Assembly (NCBI RefSeq): GCF_001279695.1
Contig: NZ_LGDD01000294.1
Span: 7,893-71,892 of the forward strand
Reading direction: 5' to 3'
Length of the DNA stretch: 64,000 nucleotides
Source: Streptomyces sp. WM6378
Lineage (GTDB): Bacteria > Actinomycetota > Actinomycetes > Streptomycetales > Streptomycetaceae
The position numbers and the translations under genes are program-made. The notes under the pieces are model-generated. The model was not told the DNA's origin. It saw nothing but the letters and a program-made list of their open reading frames with translations, and made no database searches. Below are positions 46,315 to 56,000 of the stretch, piece after piece; position 1 is the stretch's first letter; every line of letters begins with the position of its first letter.

Positions 46315-46354
46315 CGCCCCGGCCCCGGCCACCGATGCGGAGGCGGCCGGGGCG
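46315..46354. terminator. Convergent terminator after the kinase gene
   Basis: CGCCCCGGCC (46315-46324) and GGCCGGGGCG (46345-46354) form a perfect 10-bp stem between the rightward kinase and leftward AidA/PixA-like genes. Confidence 0.65.
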
Positions 46355-46370
46355 GCTCAGGGCCCGCTGG

Positions 46371-46925
46371 TCAGACCGCGAGGACCCGGATCGAGGGGTG
46401 CTCCACGGTGTTCAGGTACAGCTTCTCCTTCTTGCCGTCCTGCTCCAGCTCCACCACCAGGCGATAGCGGTACACGCCCGGCCGCGTGGTGCTCAGGATC
46501 GTGCCCGCCCAGTAGTAGTAGACCGGCGTGAACGGGTCGCGCATCCGGTCCGGCATCCCGTAGATCTTCAGCTCCGTACAGATCTTCCGCTCGATGACGT
46601 CCTCCTCGTCACCCCGCTCGGTGTCGAGGAAGACCAGGCTGCTGATCTTCGGCATCGGCGGCCAGGTGCCGTCGGGGCGCTTCTCCATGTCGACGGGCCG
46701 GATGATCCAGTTCAGGACCTGGCCCTGCTTGCAGACCGTCTCAAGGCGGTGGGTGCCCTGCCCGGTGCCGCCCACGCTGTTGTCCATCATGTACATGGAG
46801 TCCTTCAGCGAACCCGTCGCCGCCGCCCGCCCCATGTTCACGAGCGTCACGACATTGAGCTGCACGGAGTTCAGCTGACCCGGGTTCTGCTTCTCCACCT
46901 CGCTGGTGCGCGTACTCGTACTCAA
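46371..46925 (-). CDS. AidA/PixA-like protein 4
   Basis: The 184-residue protein starts at TTG 46925 with GGAGGAG upstream. After a charged N-terminus it has VQLNVVTLVNMGRAAATGSL, MYMMDNSVGGTGQGTHRLET and KQGQVLNWIIRPVD, then YYYWAGTILSTTRPGVYRYRLVVELEQDG. The order (beta strand with small/Asp motif, M-D-N strand, TGQGT, GQxLxW, late W-x-G and Y-R strands) is shared by its three neighbours and fits the AidA/PixA beta-sandwich family. Function is unknown: PixA forms inclusions in Xenorhabdus and AidA is quorum-induced. No signal or membrane segments. It is the last gene of the six-gene operon. Confidence 0.7.
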   Translation of the reverse strand: MSTSTRTSEVEKQNPGQLNSVQLNVVTLVNMGRAAATGSLKDSMYMMDNSVGGTGQGTHRLETVCKQGQVLNWIIRPVDMEKRPDGTWPPMPKISSLVFLDTERGDEEDVIERKICTELKIYGMPDRMRDPFTPVYYYWAGTILSTTRPGVYRYRLVVELEQDGKKEKLYLNTVEHPSIRVLAV

Positions 46926-46948
46926 CGCTCCTCCTTCGGGCACGCCGG

Positions 46949-47386
46949 TCAGCCGAACAGGGCCGGCGGCAGAGTGGTCGTGATGGGATCGGTCCTCGTG
47001 CCCACCCTGAACCTGATCTGGTACGGCACGGACTGGACGTCGTCCTTCTTCACCGTCCCGATCCAGTACGCGACATCGGTACCCGGATAGATCTTCCGCT
47101 CCGGCTCGATCACGTCCCGGTCGATCACGATGTCGTCGATGCTGACGAACGCCTCGCACTCCAGCGCGAGCACGTTCCACAGCAGCTGGTCGCCGCGCTT
47201 GACCTTCGTCCGCAGCTCCTCGGTGCCGAACCCGGTCGAGCCGCCCGCCTTGTTGGTGTCGTACAGATACAGGTGGCCGTGCACGCTGTGGGAGGCGAGC
47301 GCCCCCACGCAGTCCACCACCGCGGTGATCGAGATCGGCCGCTTGGCGCCGGTCCCGGTCTCCCGCAGCCTCGGTTTCGTGGTCAT
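46949..47386 (-). CDS. AidA/PixA-like protein 3
   Basis: The 145-residue protein starts at ATG 47386. It shares the paralogue pattern: ISITAVVDCVGALASHSVHG, HLYLYDTNKAGGSTGFGTEEL, KRGDQLLWNVLALECEAFV, then VAYWIGTVKKDDVQSVPYQIRFRVG. It is the shortest family member and carries the plain fold without insertions. It lies 49 bases after paralogue 2 and 23 before paralogue 4. The four copies differ so much from each other that they are not recent duplicates; each probably has its own partner or ligand. Family assignment is by motif order. Confidence 0.7.
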   Translation of the reverse strand: MTTKPRLRETGTGAKRPISITAVVDCVGALASHSVHGHLYLYDTNKAGGSTGFGTEELRTKVKRGDQLLWNVLALECEAFVSIDDIVIDRDVIEPERKIYPGTDVAYWIGTVKKDDVQSVPYQIRFRVGTRTDPITTTLPPALFG

Positions 47387-47435
47387 CTGCTCCTCCTCGT
47401 TCTGGCTGGGTCAGGGGTCCTACGAGCAGGCGCCG

Positions 47436-48236
47436 CTACGAGAACGGGCGCGGCGGGATGGGCAGCAGACCGAGCCCCGCCTTGGTGAAGGCGTTCCGCT
47501 TGGGCTCGGTGACGACCCTGATCCGCGACTCGCACGTCAGGTTCACCGGCTCCCACAGCGACTCGCCGCCCTGCTGCACGAGCCGGTGCAACTGGATCCG
47601 CATCGTGTACGCGTAGGTTCCCGGCCGGGACGTGTCGACCGTCGCCGACCAGTACCAGCCGTCGGTCACCAGGTCGGGCGAGCCGTACTCGGCGGGATAG
47701 ATGACCTTCTCGTCGACGGCCTGGCCGTAGATGTCGGTGATCACCGGCGCGGGGTAACTGTGCGCCCCCGTAGAGCCGTTGGAGACCACCTTGCCCGTGA
47801 CGTCCAGGACCTTCTGGCCCGAAAGGCGGCCCCGGGTGCGCCGCGTCGTCTTCACCCGCCGGCCCGCGGTCTGCCGGATCCGGATCAGCTCGGCCGCCGC
47901 GTCCACCCCGGCCGCACTCGACTTCACCGCCAGGTCGTCCAGCTCGGCCAGCGCCTGCTCGTCGGTCGCCCGTGCCCGCTCGGCCTCGTAGCCGCGCGGC
48001 ACCGTCGGCGGGATCGAACCCAGGCTGTAGGGAAGCCAGTTGAGGACCTGCTCGCTCGCCTGCGAACCGTCGCTCCAGTACGAGCCGTTGATCGCGGTCA
48101 CCAGGTCGCCGGTGCCCTGGTTCTCCGAGCCCTGCAACTTCATGTTGTCGAACAGGTACGTATTGCCGTCCAGGGTCTGGGACTCCAGCGCGTTGCCGAC
48201 GTCCACGAGCACGATGACCGCTAGCTGCTGGGGCAT
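47436..48236 (-). CDS. AidA/PixA-like protein 2, with insertion
   Basis: The 266-residue protein starts at ATG 48236 (MPQQLAVIVLVDVGNALESQ). It has TLDGNTYLFDNMKLQGSENQGTGDLV, then EQVLNWLPYSLGSIPP. A helical, charged segment of roughly 90 residues follows (about 85-170, ARATDEQALAELDDLAVKSSAAGVDAAAELIRIRQTAGRR), absent from the other paralogues. The fold resumes at LDVTGKVVSNGSTGAHSYPAPVITDIYG and YWSATVDTSRPGTYAYTMRIQLH. The inserted helices could form a coiled coil or binding arm. No signal peptide. Function unknown. Confidence 0.7.
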   Translation of the reverse strand: MPQQLAVIVLVDVGNALESQTLDGNTYLFDNMKLQGSENQGTGDLVTAINGSYWSDGSQASEQVLNWLPYSLGSIPPTVPRGYEAERARATDEQALAELDDLAVKSSAAGVDAAAELIRIRQTAGRRVKTTRRTRGRLSGQKVLDVTGKVVSNGSTGAHSYPAPVITDIYGQAVDEKVIYPAEYGSPDLVTDGWYWSATVDTSRPGTYAYTMRIQLHRLVQQGGESLWEPVNLTCESRIRVVTEPKRNAFTKAGLGLLPIPPRPFS

Positions 48237-48293
48237 GAGCCCACCTTCCTCGTCTCTCGTTTCCCGTTGGGGGGTTTGCTCGTCGGCTGCCGG

Positions 48294-48776
48294 CTACAGA
48301 CACATCAGCGCGGGCGACTCGATGTGCAGCGTGCTGAACTCGCCCTCGTACATCTGCACTTCGAGCCGGTACTGGTGGGCCACGCCCGGCGCCAGGTAGG
48401 GCACCACGCCGCTCCACACATCCAGCTCGGGGTTGTGCCGCTCCTCGGTGTGCCCGTCGTGGCCGCGCTGTACGGGGGCCTGGCGCTGGGGGGCCTGCGC
48501 GGCGGGGGGTGCCTGCCCGTCTTCGTGCCCGCCGTCGGCGTCCGGGCCGAGGAAGGTGATGCTCTTGATCTCGACCGGGGTCTGGAGGTCGACGGCCAGC
48601 GCGGACCAGGTGACGACCTGGCCGGGCTTGACGACCGTGACCAGCTCGGGGGTTCCCTGGCCGGTGCTCTGCAACGAACCGTCGTCGATCATGCAGAGGT
48701 TCCCGTTGCGCAGGGTGCCGTCCGAGAGCGCCCCGATGACGTCCACGACCACGACGATGTTGACCTTCGGGTTCAT
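48294..48776 (-). CDS. AidA/PixA-like protein 1
   Basis: The 160-residue protein starts at ATG 48776 with AGGAG five bases upstream. VNIVVVVDVIGALSDGTLRNGNLCMIDD, LQSTGQGTPELVTVVKPGQVVTWSALAVD and IKSITFLGPDADG give the clearest match to the AidA/PixA pattern. A hydrophilic Gln/His/Pro-rich loop (about residues 85-115, GHEDGQAPPAAQAPQRQAPV) precedes LDVWSGVVPYLAPGVAHQYRLEVQMYEGE. It is the first of four paralogues and directly follows the adenylate-forming enzyme gene (43-base gap). Function unknown. Confidence 0.72.
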   Translation of the reverse strand: MNPKVNIVVVVDVIGALSDGTLRNGNLCMIDDGSLQSTGQGTPELVTVVKPGQVVTWSALAVDLQTPVEIKSITFLGPDADGGHEDGQAPPAAQAPQRQAPVQRGHDGHTEERHNPELDVWSGVVPYLAPGVAHQYRLEVQMYEGEFSTLHIESPALMCL

Positions 48777-48819
48777 CCTCACTCCTGTTCTCGTGTCCTG
48801 CCGATGCGCGTGCGTGTCG

Positions 48820-50376
48820 TCAACCCCGGTCCCGCACCAGCGGCACCTTGCCCACGGCCGTCCGCTCGATCTCCGGCGACGCGTGGGGGACGAACTTGAG
48901 CTGGAACCGGTAGCCGGTCTTCTCGACCGACAGCGGGTTCGCCTCGCCCTGGTTGAACAGCGAAAGCGCGCGCGGCACCGCGTTGACGAACACGCTCTGC
49001 AGCCCGTACGGGCCGAGCGTGGTGTCCATCCGGTAGGTCAGGCCCGGTACGTCGTCCACCGAGGCGACCAGCGTGATCGTCCGCCCCTCGCGGTGGTTGA
49101 CGAACTGCACCTCGTGCGCCACCTCGTCCAGGTCCACCGCGGTCGCCGTCCGCAGCTCCTCGCGCAGCGCGTCGTAGGCGCGGGCCGCCGAGTACTGGCT
49201 GTCGGCCAGGTGCAGGACGTCACCGGTGCGCCCGGCGAACTCGAACTGCTGGGTCTTCAGGCCGGGCCCGTCCAGGCGGGGCCGCCGGATCATCCGGTCG
49301 CCCAGCTTGAGGCGGAGCAGCGGCGCCTCGTGGGCGTGAAGGCGCGTGACGACCAGCTCGCCCTCCTCGCCCTCGCCGACCCAGCGCCCCCGCTCGTCCA
49401 CGATCTCGACCAGGTGCAGGCCCGGAACGGACGCCAAGTACGGTGATTCGGCACGCAGTTGGAGCCCGATGGTCTCGGCCTGGGTCGCCGCGAAGTAGCT
49501 GAGGATCACCAGGTTCGGGTAGACCGCCTGGAGCTCGGCCCGCTTGCGTTGGGCCAGCACCCCGCTGCCGTACAGGGCGACCCGGAAGCTGTCCCGGGCC
49601 TCGCGGCTCATGCCCGCGCCCAACTCGCTGAGGATCGCGATGCCCGCGGTGATGCCCATCAGGGCCTTGGGCCCCGGGTAGGAGAACATGTGCTCAAGGA
49701 CCCCGGCGGTGACCGGACCCGCCCCGATGTAGTTGACGCCCGGCACGTTCTGCAGGACACCGCCCACCATGGTGCCGCTGCTCCACATCTGGTAGTCGGC
49801 CAGCGTGGTGTACAGCCACTTGGGGTCGGCGCCCCGCAGGTATTCACCGAGCTGATAGGTGCCCATGAAGTGGCCGGCGATCTCGTACGTGTCCCGCAAC
49901 TCGCGCAGGGAATACACGATTTCGAGCGGGCGCCCGCCGCTGGTGCCGCCGCTCGCCACTATTTCGAATCCGCCGTGGCCGAGCGGGACGACCATGCCGG
50001 GCCGGTCGCCCATGAAGAAGTCGCGCTGGGTGTCCTTGTCGGACAGCGGAACGCGCTGCCATTCCTCGAACGTCGCCGGAGCGCCGGTGACCCCGGCTTC
50101 GGTGAGCCGGTCCCGCCACAGCGGATTCAGCAGCGTCGTGTTGACCATTTGCTGAAGCCGGCGCAGCGTCAACGCGTCCTGGACGTCGTGCGCCATCTCG
50201 CTGTACGGGCTCTGGCAGACCCGTTCACATTCGCGGATCTTGCTCGCGAACGAGGCGAGATGCGGCACGGCCGCCACGGAATCCGGTTTCAGCTCCCAGT
50301 CCGGGATGAGCCAGCCCGCCAGCTCTCCGGCGTCCCCGGGTGCCACCCGGGCCTGCGGCTCGTGCACTGAACTCAT
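48820..50376 (-). CDS. PaaK-like adenylate-forming enzyme
   Basis: The 518-residue protein starts at ATG 50376 with AAAGGGG upstream; GTG 50406 overlaps the decarboxylase stop and is the alternative. It shows the phenylacetate-CoA ligase pattern: NPLWRDRLTEAGVTGAPATFEEWQRVPLSDKD, the phosphate loop VASGGTSGGRPLEI (in place of SSGTTGKP), SYFAATQAETIG (A5-like), GEEGELVVTRLHAHEAPLLRLKLGDRMIRRP (A7/A8-like). The family activates aryl or acyl acids as adenylates and then CoA or amine conjugates. The altered loops suggest an unusual substrate. It lies between the decarboxylase and the AidA/PixA-like genes in one operon. Confidence 0.82.
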   Translation of the reverse strand: MSSVHEPQARVAPGDAGELAGWLIPDWELKPDSVAAVPHLASFASKIRECERVCQSPYSEMAHDVQDALTLRRLQQMVNTTLLNPLWRDRLTEAGVTGAPATFEEWQRVPLSDKDTQRDFFMGDRPGMVVPLGHGGFEIVASGGTSGGRPLEIVYSLRELRDTYEIAGHFMGTYQLGEYLRGADPKWLYTTLADYQMWSSGTMVGGVLQNVPGVNYIGAGPVTAGVLEHMFSYPGPKALMGITAGIAILSELGAGMSREARDSFRVALYGSGVLAQRKRAELQAVYPNLVILSYFAATQAETIGLQLRAESPYLASVPGLHLVEIVDERGRWVGEGEEGELVVTRLHAHEAPLLRLKLGDRMIRRPRLDGPGLKTQQFEFAGRTGDVLHLADSQYSAARAYDALREELRTATAVDLDEVAHEVQFVNHREGRTITLVASVDDVPGLTYRMDTTLGPYGLQSVFVNAVPRALSLFNQGEANPLSVEKTGYRFQLKFVPHASPEIERTAVGKVPLVRDRG

Positions 50377-50402
50377 GGACGACCCCTTTTCGTTGGTGGT
50401 CC

Positions 50403-51998
50403 TCACCGGCTTCGCTGTGCCTGGCGGAGCAGGTCCTGGCCGACCCGCCGGATTTCGCCGAGCAGCATGCGGAAGTGCTCGGAGGTGACCTGATGGTTCA
50501 TCATGACCACGCGCAGGGCGGCGACTTCACCCACGTTCACCTTGGAGATGAAGAAGTTGCCCTCGAATTTGATCCGATTCCTGATCTCCACCTGGAAGTC
50601 GTGCACATCTGCCTCGTGGAGCCCCGCTGGGCGATAGCGGAAGCACAGGATGTTGGCTTCGGGACGGTGCAGGGTCTCGAAGTCCGGCTCGCCTTCGAGT
50701 ATGCGGTGGACGTCTCCCGTCAGGCGGCACAGGTACTCGATCTTCTGGGCGAACAGGGCCCTTCCGTGGATGGCCCACAACGTCCAGAGCGGCATGATCA
50801 TCGGGCGCTTGGTGCATTCGAAGTTCTTCTCGCCGCTGTCGAGCGCGGTATAGATGTCCGGCTCCTCGTCGAACACGTAGCTCGCCTGCTGGCGGAACGC
50901 GCCGAGGCTGTTCTCCCTGTTCCGGTAGAACAGCAGCGTGCAGGGCGCGGGCGTGAACATCATTTTGTGCGCGTCCCACGTCAGGGAATCCACCTGCTCG
51001 ACGCCCCGCAGTTTGTGCCGCAGTTCGTCCGACACCAGCAGGCTCGCGCCGTGCGCGCCGTCGACGTGCAGCCACAGGTCCCGCTCGCGGGCCAGACCCG
51101 CGAGTTCGTCCAGCGGGTCGAAGGCGCCGACCGGCGTGGTGCCCGCCGAGGCGACCAGGCAGAACACCTTCAGGCCGCGCCGCTCGGCCGCGTCCAGGAC
51201 CGGGCGGGCCCGCTCCACACAGATCTGGTGCCGCTCGTTCAGCGGGAGCCGCACGATCTGGGCGTCGCCGATGCCCATCACCCCGGCCGCCCGCGCCACG
51301 CTGTAGTGGACGTCGTCGCCGACCGCGATGGCGGGCCTGAGCTGCCCCATCAGACCCGCCCCGCCCTGCGACCAGTACCCGGGGAAGGCCTTGTTGCGGG
51401 CCGAGAGCAGCGCGGTGAGGTTGGCGAGCGAGCCCCCGGAGGTGGTCACCATCGCGAAGCTGTCCGGGTCCCAGCCGATGAAGGCGTTCAGCTCCTCGGC
51501 CATGATCCGCTCGGCCACGTTGGGGAGTTGGGCGGCCTCGTAGAACGAGGAAGGCTGGTTGACGACCGAGCTCACGAAGTCGATGACCCCGGACAGCGGC
51601 ACGACACCCGAGAACTGGCGCCCCATGTATCCGGGCGAATGCACCTGGATCCCGGTCTTGATGTACAGGTCGACGATCGCGGCCAGCTTGTTCTCGTCGA
51701 ACGCCGCGATCTGTTCGCTCTCCGTGGTCATCAGGGCCCTGGCCGCGTCGATGAGGATCGCGGGATCGGTCAGGTCGAGCCCCCTGATCGAGAGGTCGGC
51801 CAGGTGTTTCTCCAGCTTGGCGACGACCGTCTCGGACTGTTCACGGAAGAGCTGGGCGTCGAACGCCTCCAATAATAATCCACTTTCGAGCGTTCCTGTC
51901 GCTTGAGGCGGCGAGGCAGCGGTCCCCGCCTGGGCGGAGAACGGCTCCGTGCCGTCGTGCCGCACACCGAAAGGGTTCTCCGACCGGTATTCCGTCAA
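50403..51998 (-). CDS. PLP-dependent group II decarboxylase
   Basis: The 531-residue protein starts at TTG 51998 with AGGAG upstream (LTEYRSENPFGVRHDG). It has VHSPGYMGRQFSGVVPLSGVIDF, TTSGGSLANLTALLSARN, CLVASAGTTPVGAFDPL, LHVDGAHGASLLVSDELR and the PLP lysine near residue 345 in DSLTWDAHKMMFTP. This is the aromatic-L-amino-acid/glutamate/diaminobutyrate decarboxylase fold; the substrate is not clear. About 75 N-terminal residues have no family similarity. It is the first gene of the six-gene operon. An amine product could be joined to an acid activated by the next enzyme; that is inference. Confidence 0.88.
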   Translation of the reverse strand: MTEYRSENPFGVRHDGTEPFSAQAGTAASPPQATGTLESGLLLEAFDAQLFREQSETVVAKLEKHLADLSIRGLDLTDPAILIDAARALMTTESEQIAAFDENKLAAIVDLYIKTGIQVHSPGYMGRQFSGVVPLSGVIDFVSSVVNQPSSFYEAAQLPNVAERIMAEELNAFIGWDPDSFAMVTTSGGSLANLTALLSARNKAFPGYWSQGGAGLMGQLRPAIAVGDDVHYSVARAAGVMGIGDAQIVRLPLNERHQICVERARPVLDAAERRGLKVFCLVASAGTTPVGAFDPLDELAGLARERDLWLHVDGAHGASLLVSDELRHKLRGVEQVDSLTWDAHKMMFTPAPCTLLFYRNRENSLGAFRQQASYVFDEEPDIYTALDSGEKNFECTKRPMIMPLWTLWAIHGRALFAQKIEYLCRLTGDVHRILEGEPDFETLHRPEANILCFRYRPAGLHEADVHDFQVEIRNRIKFEGNFFISKVNVGEVAALRVVMMNHQVTSEHFRMLLGEIRRVGQDLLRQAQRSR

Positions 51999-52403
51999 CG
52001 GGATCTCCTCTGAAGAATGTGGCGCGTCCGGGCATGGCGGTGTCCAGAGGCTGCCGAGGCAATCGGGAAAGGTCCGGGGAAAGGGCCCGGCACACCTGGT
52101 CGAGGCGCGATGGTGGCCCTGGGCACGGAACGGCCCGCAGGGGTGACGCGGGCCCGCGTCCGCCATGGCACGCAGGGAGGGAAGAAAAGATCGGCAAAAC
52201 CGCGGGAAGGAATTCATCCGGGCCGCTCCCGCACGGGCCAGCACGTGTCAACGAAATGGCCGCCGACATCCCGGCGAATTTCTCATGAACGCTTACGGGG
52301 CCGGAAGTTCACTCACTCGTCATGCTCGCCGGCCGGGGCCGCCCTCGTCCGGGTTCCGTGGAATGTGGCCCCGCCGGCATCTGTTCGTCGTGAGCGGGCT
52401 CGT

Positions 52404-52448
52404 AGTGAAGAGACGCGTAGCGAAGAGACGCGTGGTGAAGAGGCCGGC
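52404..52448. repeat. 15-bp tandem repeat, three units
   Basis: AGTGAAGAGACGCGT, AGCGAAGAGACGCGT and a diverged GGTGAAGAGGCCGGC follow each other at 52404, 52419 and 52434. Confidence 0.75.
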
Positions 52449-52740
52449 CCGGCCCGATGTCCCCGTTCTGTGATACCTGTCAGTACGGCGGTCCTGAACT
52501 CCGCGCCACAGTCCGGCGCACCGTGCGACGCCCGCATCCATACCGTTCCGTTTCACCCGCACCATCGGCGTTCCGCCCCCTCTTGCTCCCCGAAGGCGAA
52601 GAACTCCACGACCATGGTGCCGAGCCCCTATTCGGCCAAGCACGCGACGGCCCGCCGCGCGCTTGCTTTCGATCATGGCCAGCGCTTCGCAGGAACAACA
52701 GTAGGGGCTCACATTCGGTAGCCGAACCATTCCGGAGAGT

Positions 52741-52793
52741 CTGTCCGAAAAGAAACAAGAGGCCCCCTGCCGACCGGCACCCTTTTCGGACAG
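52741..52793. repeat. 12-bp perfect inverted repeat, 29-base loop
   Basis: CTGTCCGAAAAG (52741-52752) and CTTTTCGGACAG (52782-52793). It could be a leader structure, a terminator or the ends of a tiny element; no T-run follows. Confidence 0.6.
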
Positions 52794-53064
52794 CACGCTT
52801 TCCGCAATTCGCGGGCGGGCGCCACGGGCAACAGGCGATTCATCCATTGGCATAGACCAGGGGCAGATCCTTTCTGCCATTGAGTACGGTCGCCGGCCCG
52901 CCACCGCTGCGGCCGGTAAGCGCCAACCGGGCCGTGCGGGCCCCACTCCCACCCGCCACCGGAACCCGTTAGTCCAACACTTCCCACTCCTTTGTCCATG
53001 GGCGCACCCGCACCGCGCGGCACATCGTGACCCGCACCGGAAGCCGCCACGACAAGGAGCGAGC

Positions 53065-56000
53065 GTGAACGCCGAACAGCACGGGCCGAAGCGGAGGACA
53101 GTGGTCGCGGCCACCGCCCTGGCAGGCGCCGGAGCCGCCCTGGGCATCCCCTCGACGGCGCTCGCCGCAGCGCACCCGGCGGGGGAGACGGTGCTGCGCT
53201 CCGCCGCACTCGACGTCCGCGTCGACACCGCGTTCCCGCGCGTCGTGACGTACACCGACCGCGCCACCGGCGCCGTGCTGCACGGCCAGGAGGACCCCGT
53301 CACCGACGTCCTCATCGACGGCGTCCCGCACACCCCCCAGGTGACCGCGCACCCCGGCCGGGACCGCATCGCCTACACGCTCGCCTTCGACGGCGGCACC
53401 GAGATCGCCGTGGAGATCCGGGTCACCGACCACCGCGTCGACTGGCGGGTCACCCGCATCGACGACACCGCCGCCCTGCGCGTCGGCACCCTCCAGATCC
53501 CCGGCCTCGCCCTGCTCTCCGTACGCAGCGACCAGCCGGGCGCCCAACTCCTCGCCGCCCAGCTCCAGTTGGACAAGGCCAAGAGCGGCGACACCCTCGT
53601 CACACCCACCGCCACCACCGCCCCGGACGCGCGCCCCACCGGCTGCGCCTACGCGGTCCTCGCCCACCACGCGCTCGGCGGCGCCATCGAGACCAACACC
53701 GTCTACGACAATCCCGCCGCCACCCCCGGAGCCACCTGGGAGAACGGCCGGCTGTGGCGCCAGACCCTCAAGAAGGACGGCTACGTCAAGGCCCAGCTGG
53801 TGCCGGGCCAGTGGACCCACCGCGCCGCGACCGCGCCGACCGGCGCCACCGAGCCCCTCCCGTACGCCACCGTCGTCGTCACCGGCGACCGGGGCGGCGA
53901 CGGCGTCGTCGACTGGCAGGACGCCGCCATCGCGTTCCGCGACATCATGGCCACCCCGCTCGGCGCCGACGACCAGCACCTCCGCGTCGTCGCGCACATC
54001 CCCTTCAACTTCGCATCGCAAGCCACCAACCCGTTCCTGGCCACCCTCGACAACGTCAAACGGATCTCGCTGGCCACCGACGGACTGCGCCAGTACACCC
54101 TGCTCAAGGGCTACCAGTCGGAGGGCCACGACTCCGCCCACCCCGACTACGCGGGCAACTACAACCAGCGCGCGGGCGGCCTCGCCGACCTCAACTCCCT
54201 GGTCCGGGAGGGCAAGAAGTGGAACAGCGACTTCGCCGTCCACGTCAACGCCACCGAGTCCTACCCCGTCGCCAACGCCTTCTCCGAGACCCTGGTCGAC
54301 AAGAACAACCGGCAATGGGACTGGCTCGACCAGTCCTACCGCATCGACCAGCGCCGAGACCTCGTCTCCGGCGACATCATCAAGCGCTTCGCCGACCTGC
54401 GCCGCGACACCGACCACGGACTCGACGCGATCTACCTCGACGTGTTCCGCGAATCCGGCTGGACCTCCGACCGCCTCCAGCGCGCCCTGCGCGACCAGGG
54501 CTGGCTCGTCGCCTCCGAATGGGGTCACGGCCTGGAACGCTCCTCCCTGTGGTCGCACTGGGCGAACGAGACGGACTACGGGCCCGACACCTCGCGCGGC
54601 ATCAACTCCCAGCTCATCCGCTTCGTCCGGCACCACCAGAAGGACGTCTTCGCCAACAAGTGGCCCACCCTGCTCGGCCACGCCCACATGGGCAACTTCG
54701 AGGGCTGGACCGGCAAGACCGACTGGAAGACGTTCTACGACCTGATCTGGACGGAGTCGCTGCCCGCCAAATACCTCCAGGCCCACCCCATCGAGCGCTG
54801 GACCGACCACGAGGTCACCTTCGCCGGCTCCACCCGCACCTCGGTCTCCGACGCGGCGGGCGCCCGCCGCATCACCACCGACGGCCGCCTCGTGTACGAC
54901 GCCGGCACCTACCTCCTGCCGTGGGAACCCCGCAACGCCACCGACCCCGCCAAGCTCTACCACTACAACCCCGGTGGCGGGACGAGCAGTTGGCGCCTGC
55001 CGCGCGGCTGGACGGGCCTGCGCAGGGCGTTCCTGTACCGGCTGACCGACCAGGGCCGGGCGTACGTCGGTGACCTCCCGGTCCGGGCGGGCGGCATCAC
55101 GATCCCGGACGCGGTCGCGGGGCAGCCGTACGTGGTGTACCGGGAACGGGCGCGTGCCCAAGGGGACCCGGCCTGGGGTCAGTTCACCCCCGTCCACGAC
55201 CCCGGGTTCAACTCCGGCACTCTTGAGGGCTGGCAGGTGACCGGCACGGCGAAGGTGGCCCGCAGCCCGCTCGGCGACTACGAACTGGTCCTGCCTGCAG
55301 GGGGCGCGGCCACGGTCAGCCAGCGCCTGGCCCGCCTCGCGCCCGGCACGTACTCCGCGTCCGTCCAGGTCGAGGTCGGCGAGCAGCCCGGGCAGCGGCG
55401 CCGGGCCGCCCTCGACATCCGCACCGCCGACGGCGTCACCGCCACCAACTGGACCGACGCCTCCACCGCGGGCAACTACGTGGCCGCCGACCGCAAGCAC
55501 GACACCCGCTTCCAGCGCATGTCCGTCCCCTTCACGGTCCCGGCAGGCGGCGGCCCGGTCACCCTGACGCTCCGCGCCGACGACGGGCCGGCACGGATCC
55601 GCTTCGACAACGTACGAGTGGTACGGACCGAGGTGACGGTACGGCCGGGCACACTCGCCCACGAGGACTTCGAGAACGTCCCGTCCGGCTGGGGCGTCTT
55701 CGTGAAGGGCGACGCGGGCGGCTCCACCGACCCGCGCACCCACATCGCCCAACGCCACGCCCCGTTCACCCGGCGCGGCTGGAACGGCAAGGCGATCGAC
55801 GACGTGGTCGACGGCACTCAGTCGCTGAAATCGCGGGGCGAGAACGAGGGGCTGGTCTACCGCACGGTGGACCACACGGTCCGCTTCCTGCCGGGGCGCC
55901 GGTACCGGGTGTCCTTCCGGTACGAGAACGAGAAGGCGGGGCAGTACGCGTGGGTCACGGGGGTGGACGAGCCGACGCCGCGCGAGCTGACCCGGGTCGC

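Larger units (their letters stand above)
51999..53064. other. Long intergenic region upstream of the six-gene operon and GH101 gene
   Basis: About 1.07 kb with mixed base composition, more AT than its surroundings around 52640-52800. I find no convincing gene; short frames lack ribosome sites or family character. It must contain divergent promoters for the leftward decarboxylase operon and the rightward GH101 gene. It also carries a 15-bp tandem repeat (52404-52448) and a 12-bp inverted repeat (52741-52793). It may be a remnant of lost genes. Confidence 0.5.

Noticed and set aside
52165..52473. Open frame of 102 codons ending in VKRR/AKRR repeats
   Set aside because: Poor start context, no family and frame dictated by the 15-bp tandem repeat; not supported as a gene.
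52615..52722. 35-codon frame starting MVPSPYSAKHATARR
   Set aside because: No ribosome binding site and no homology pattern; too weak to list.
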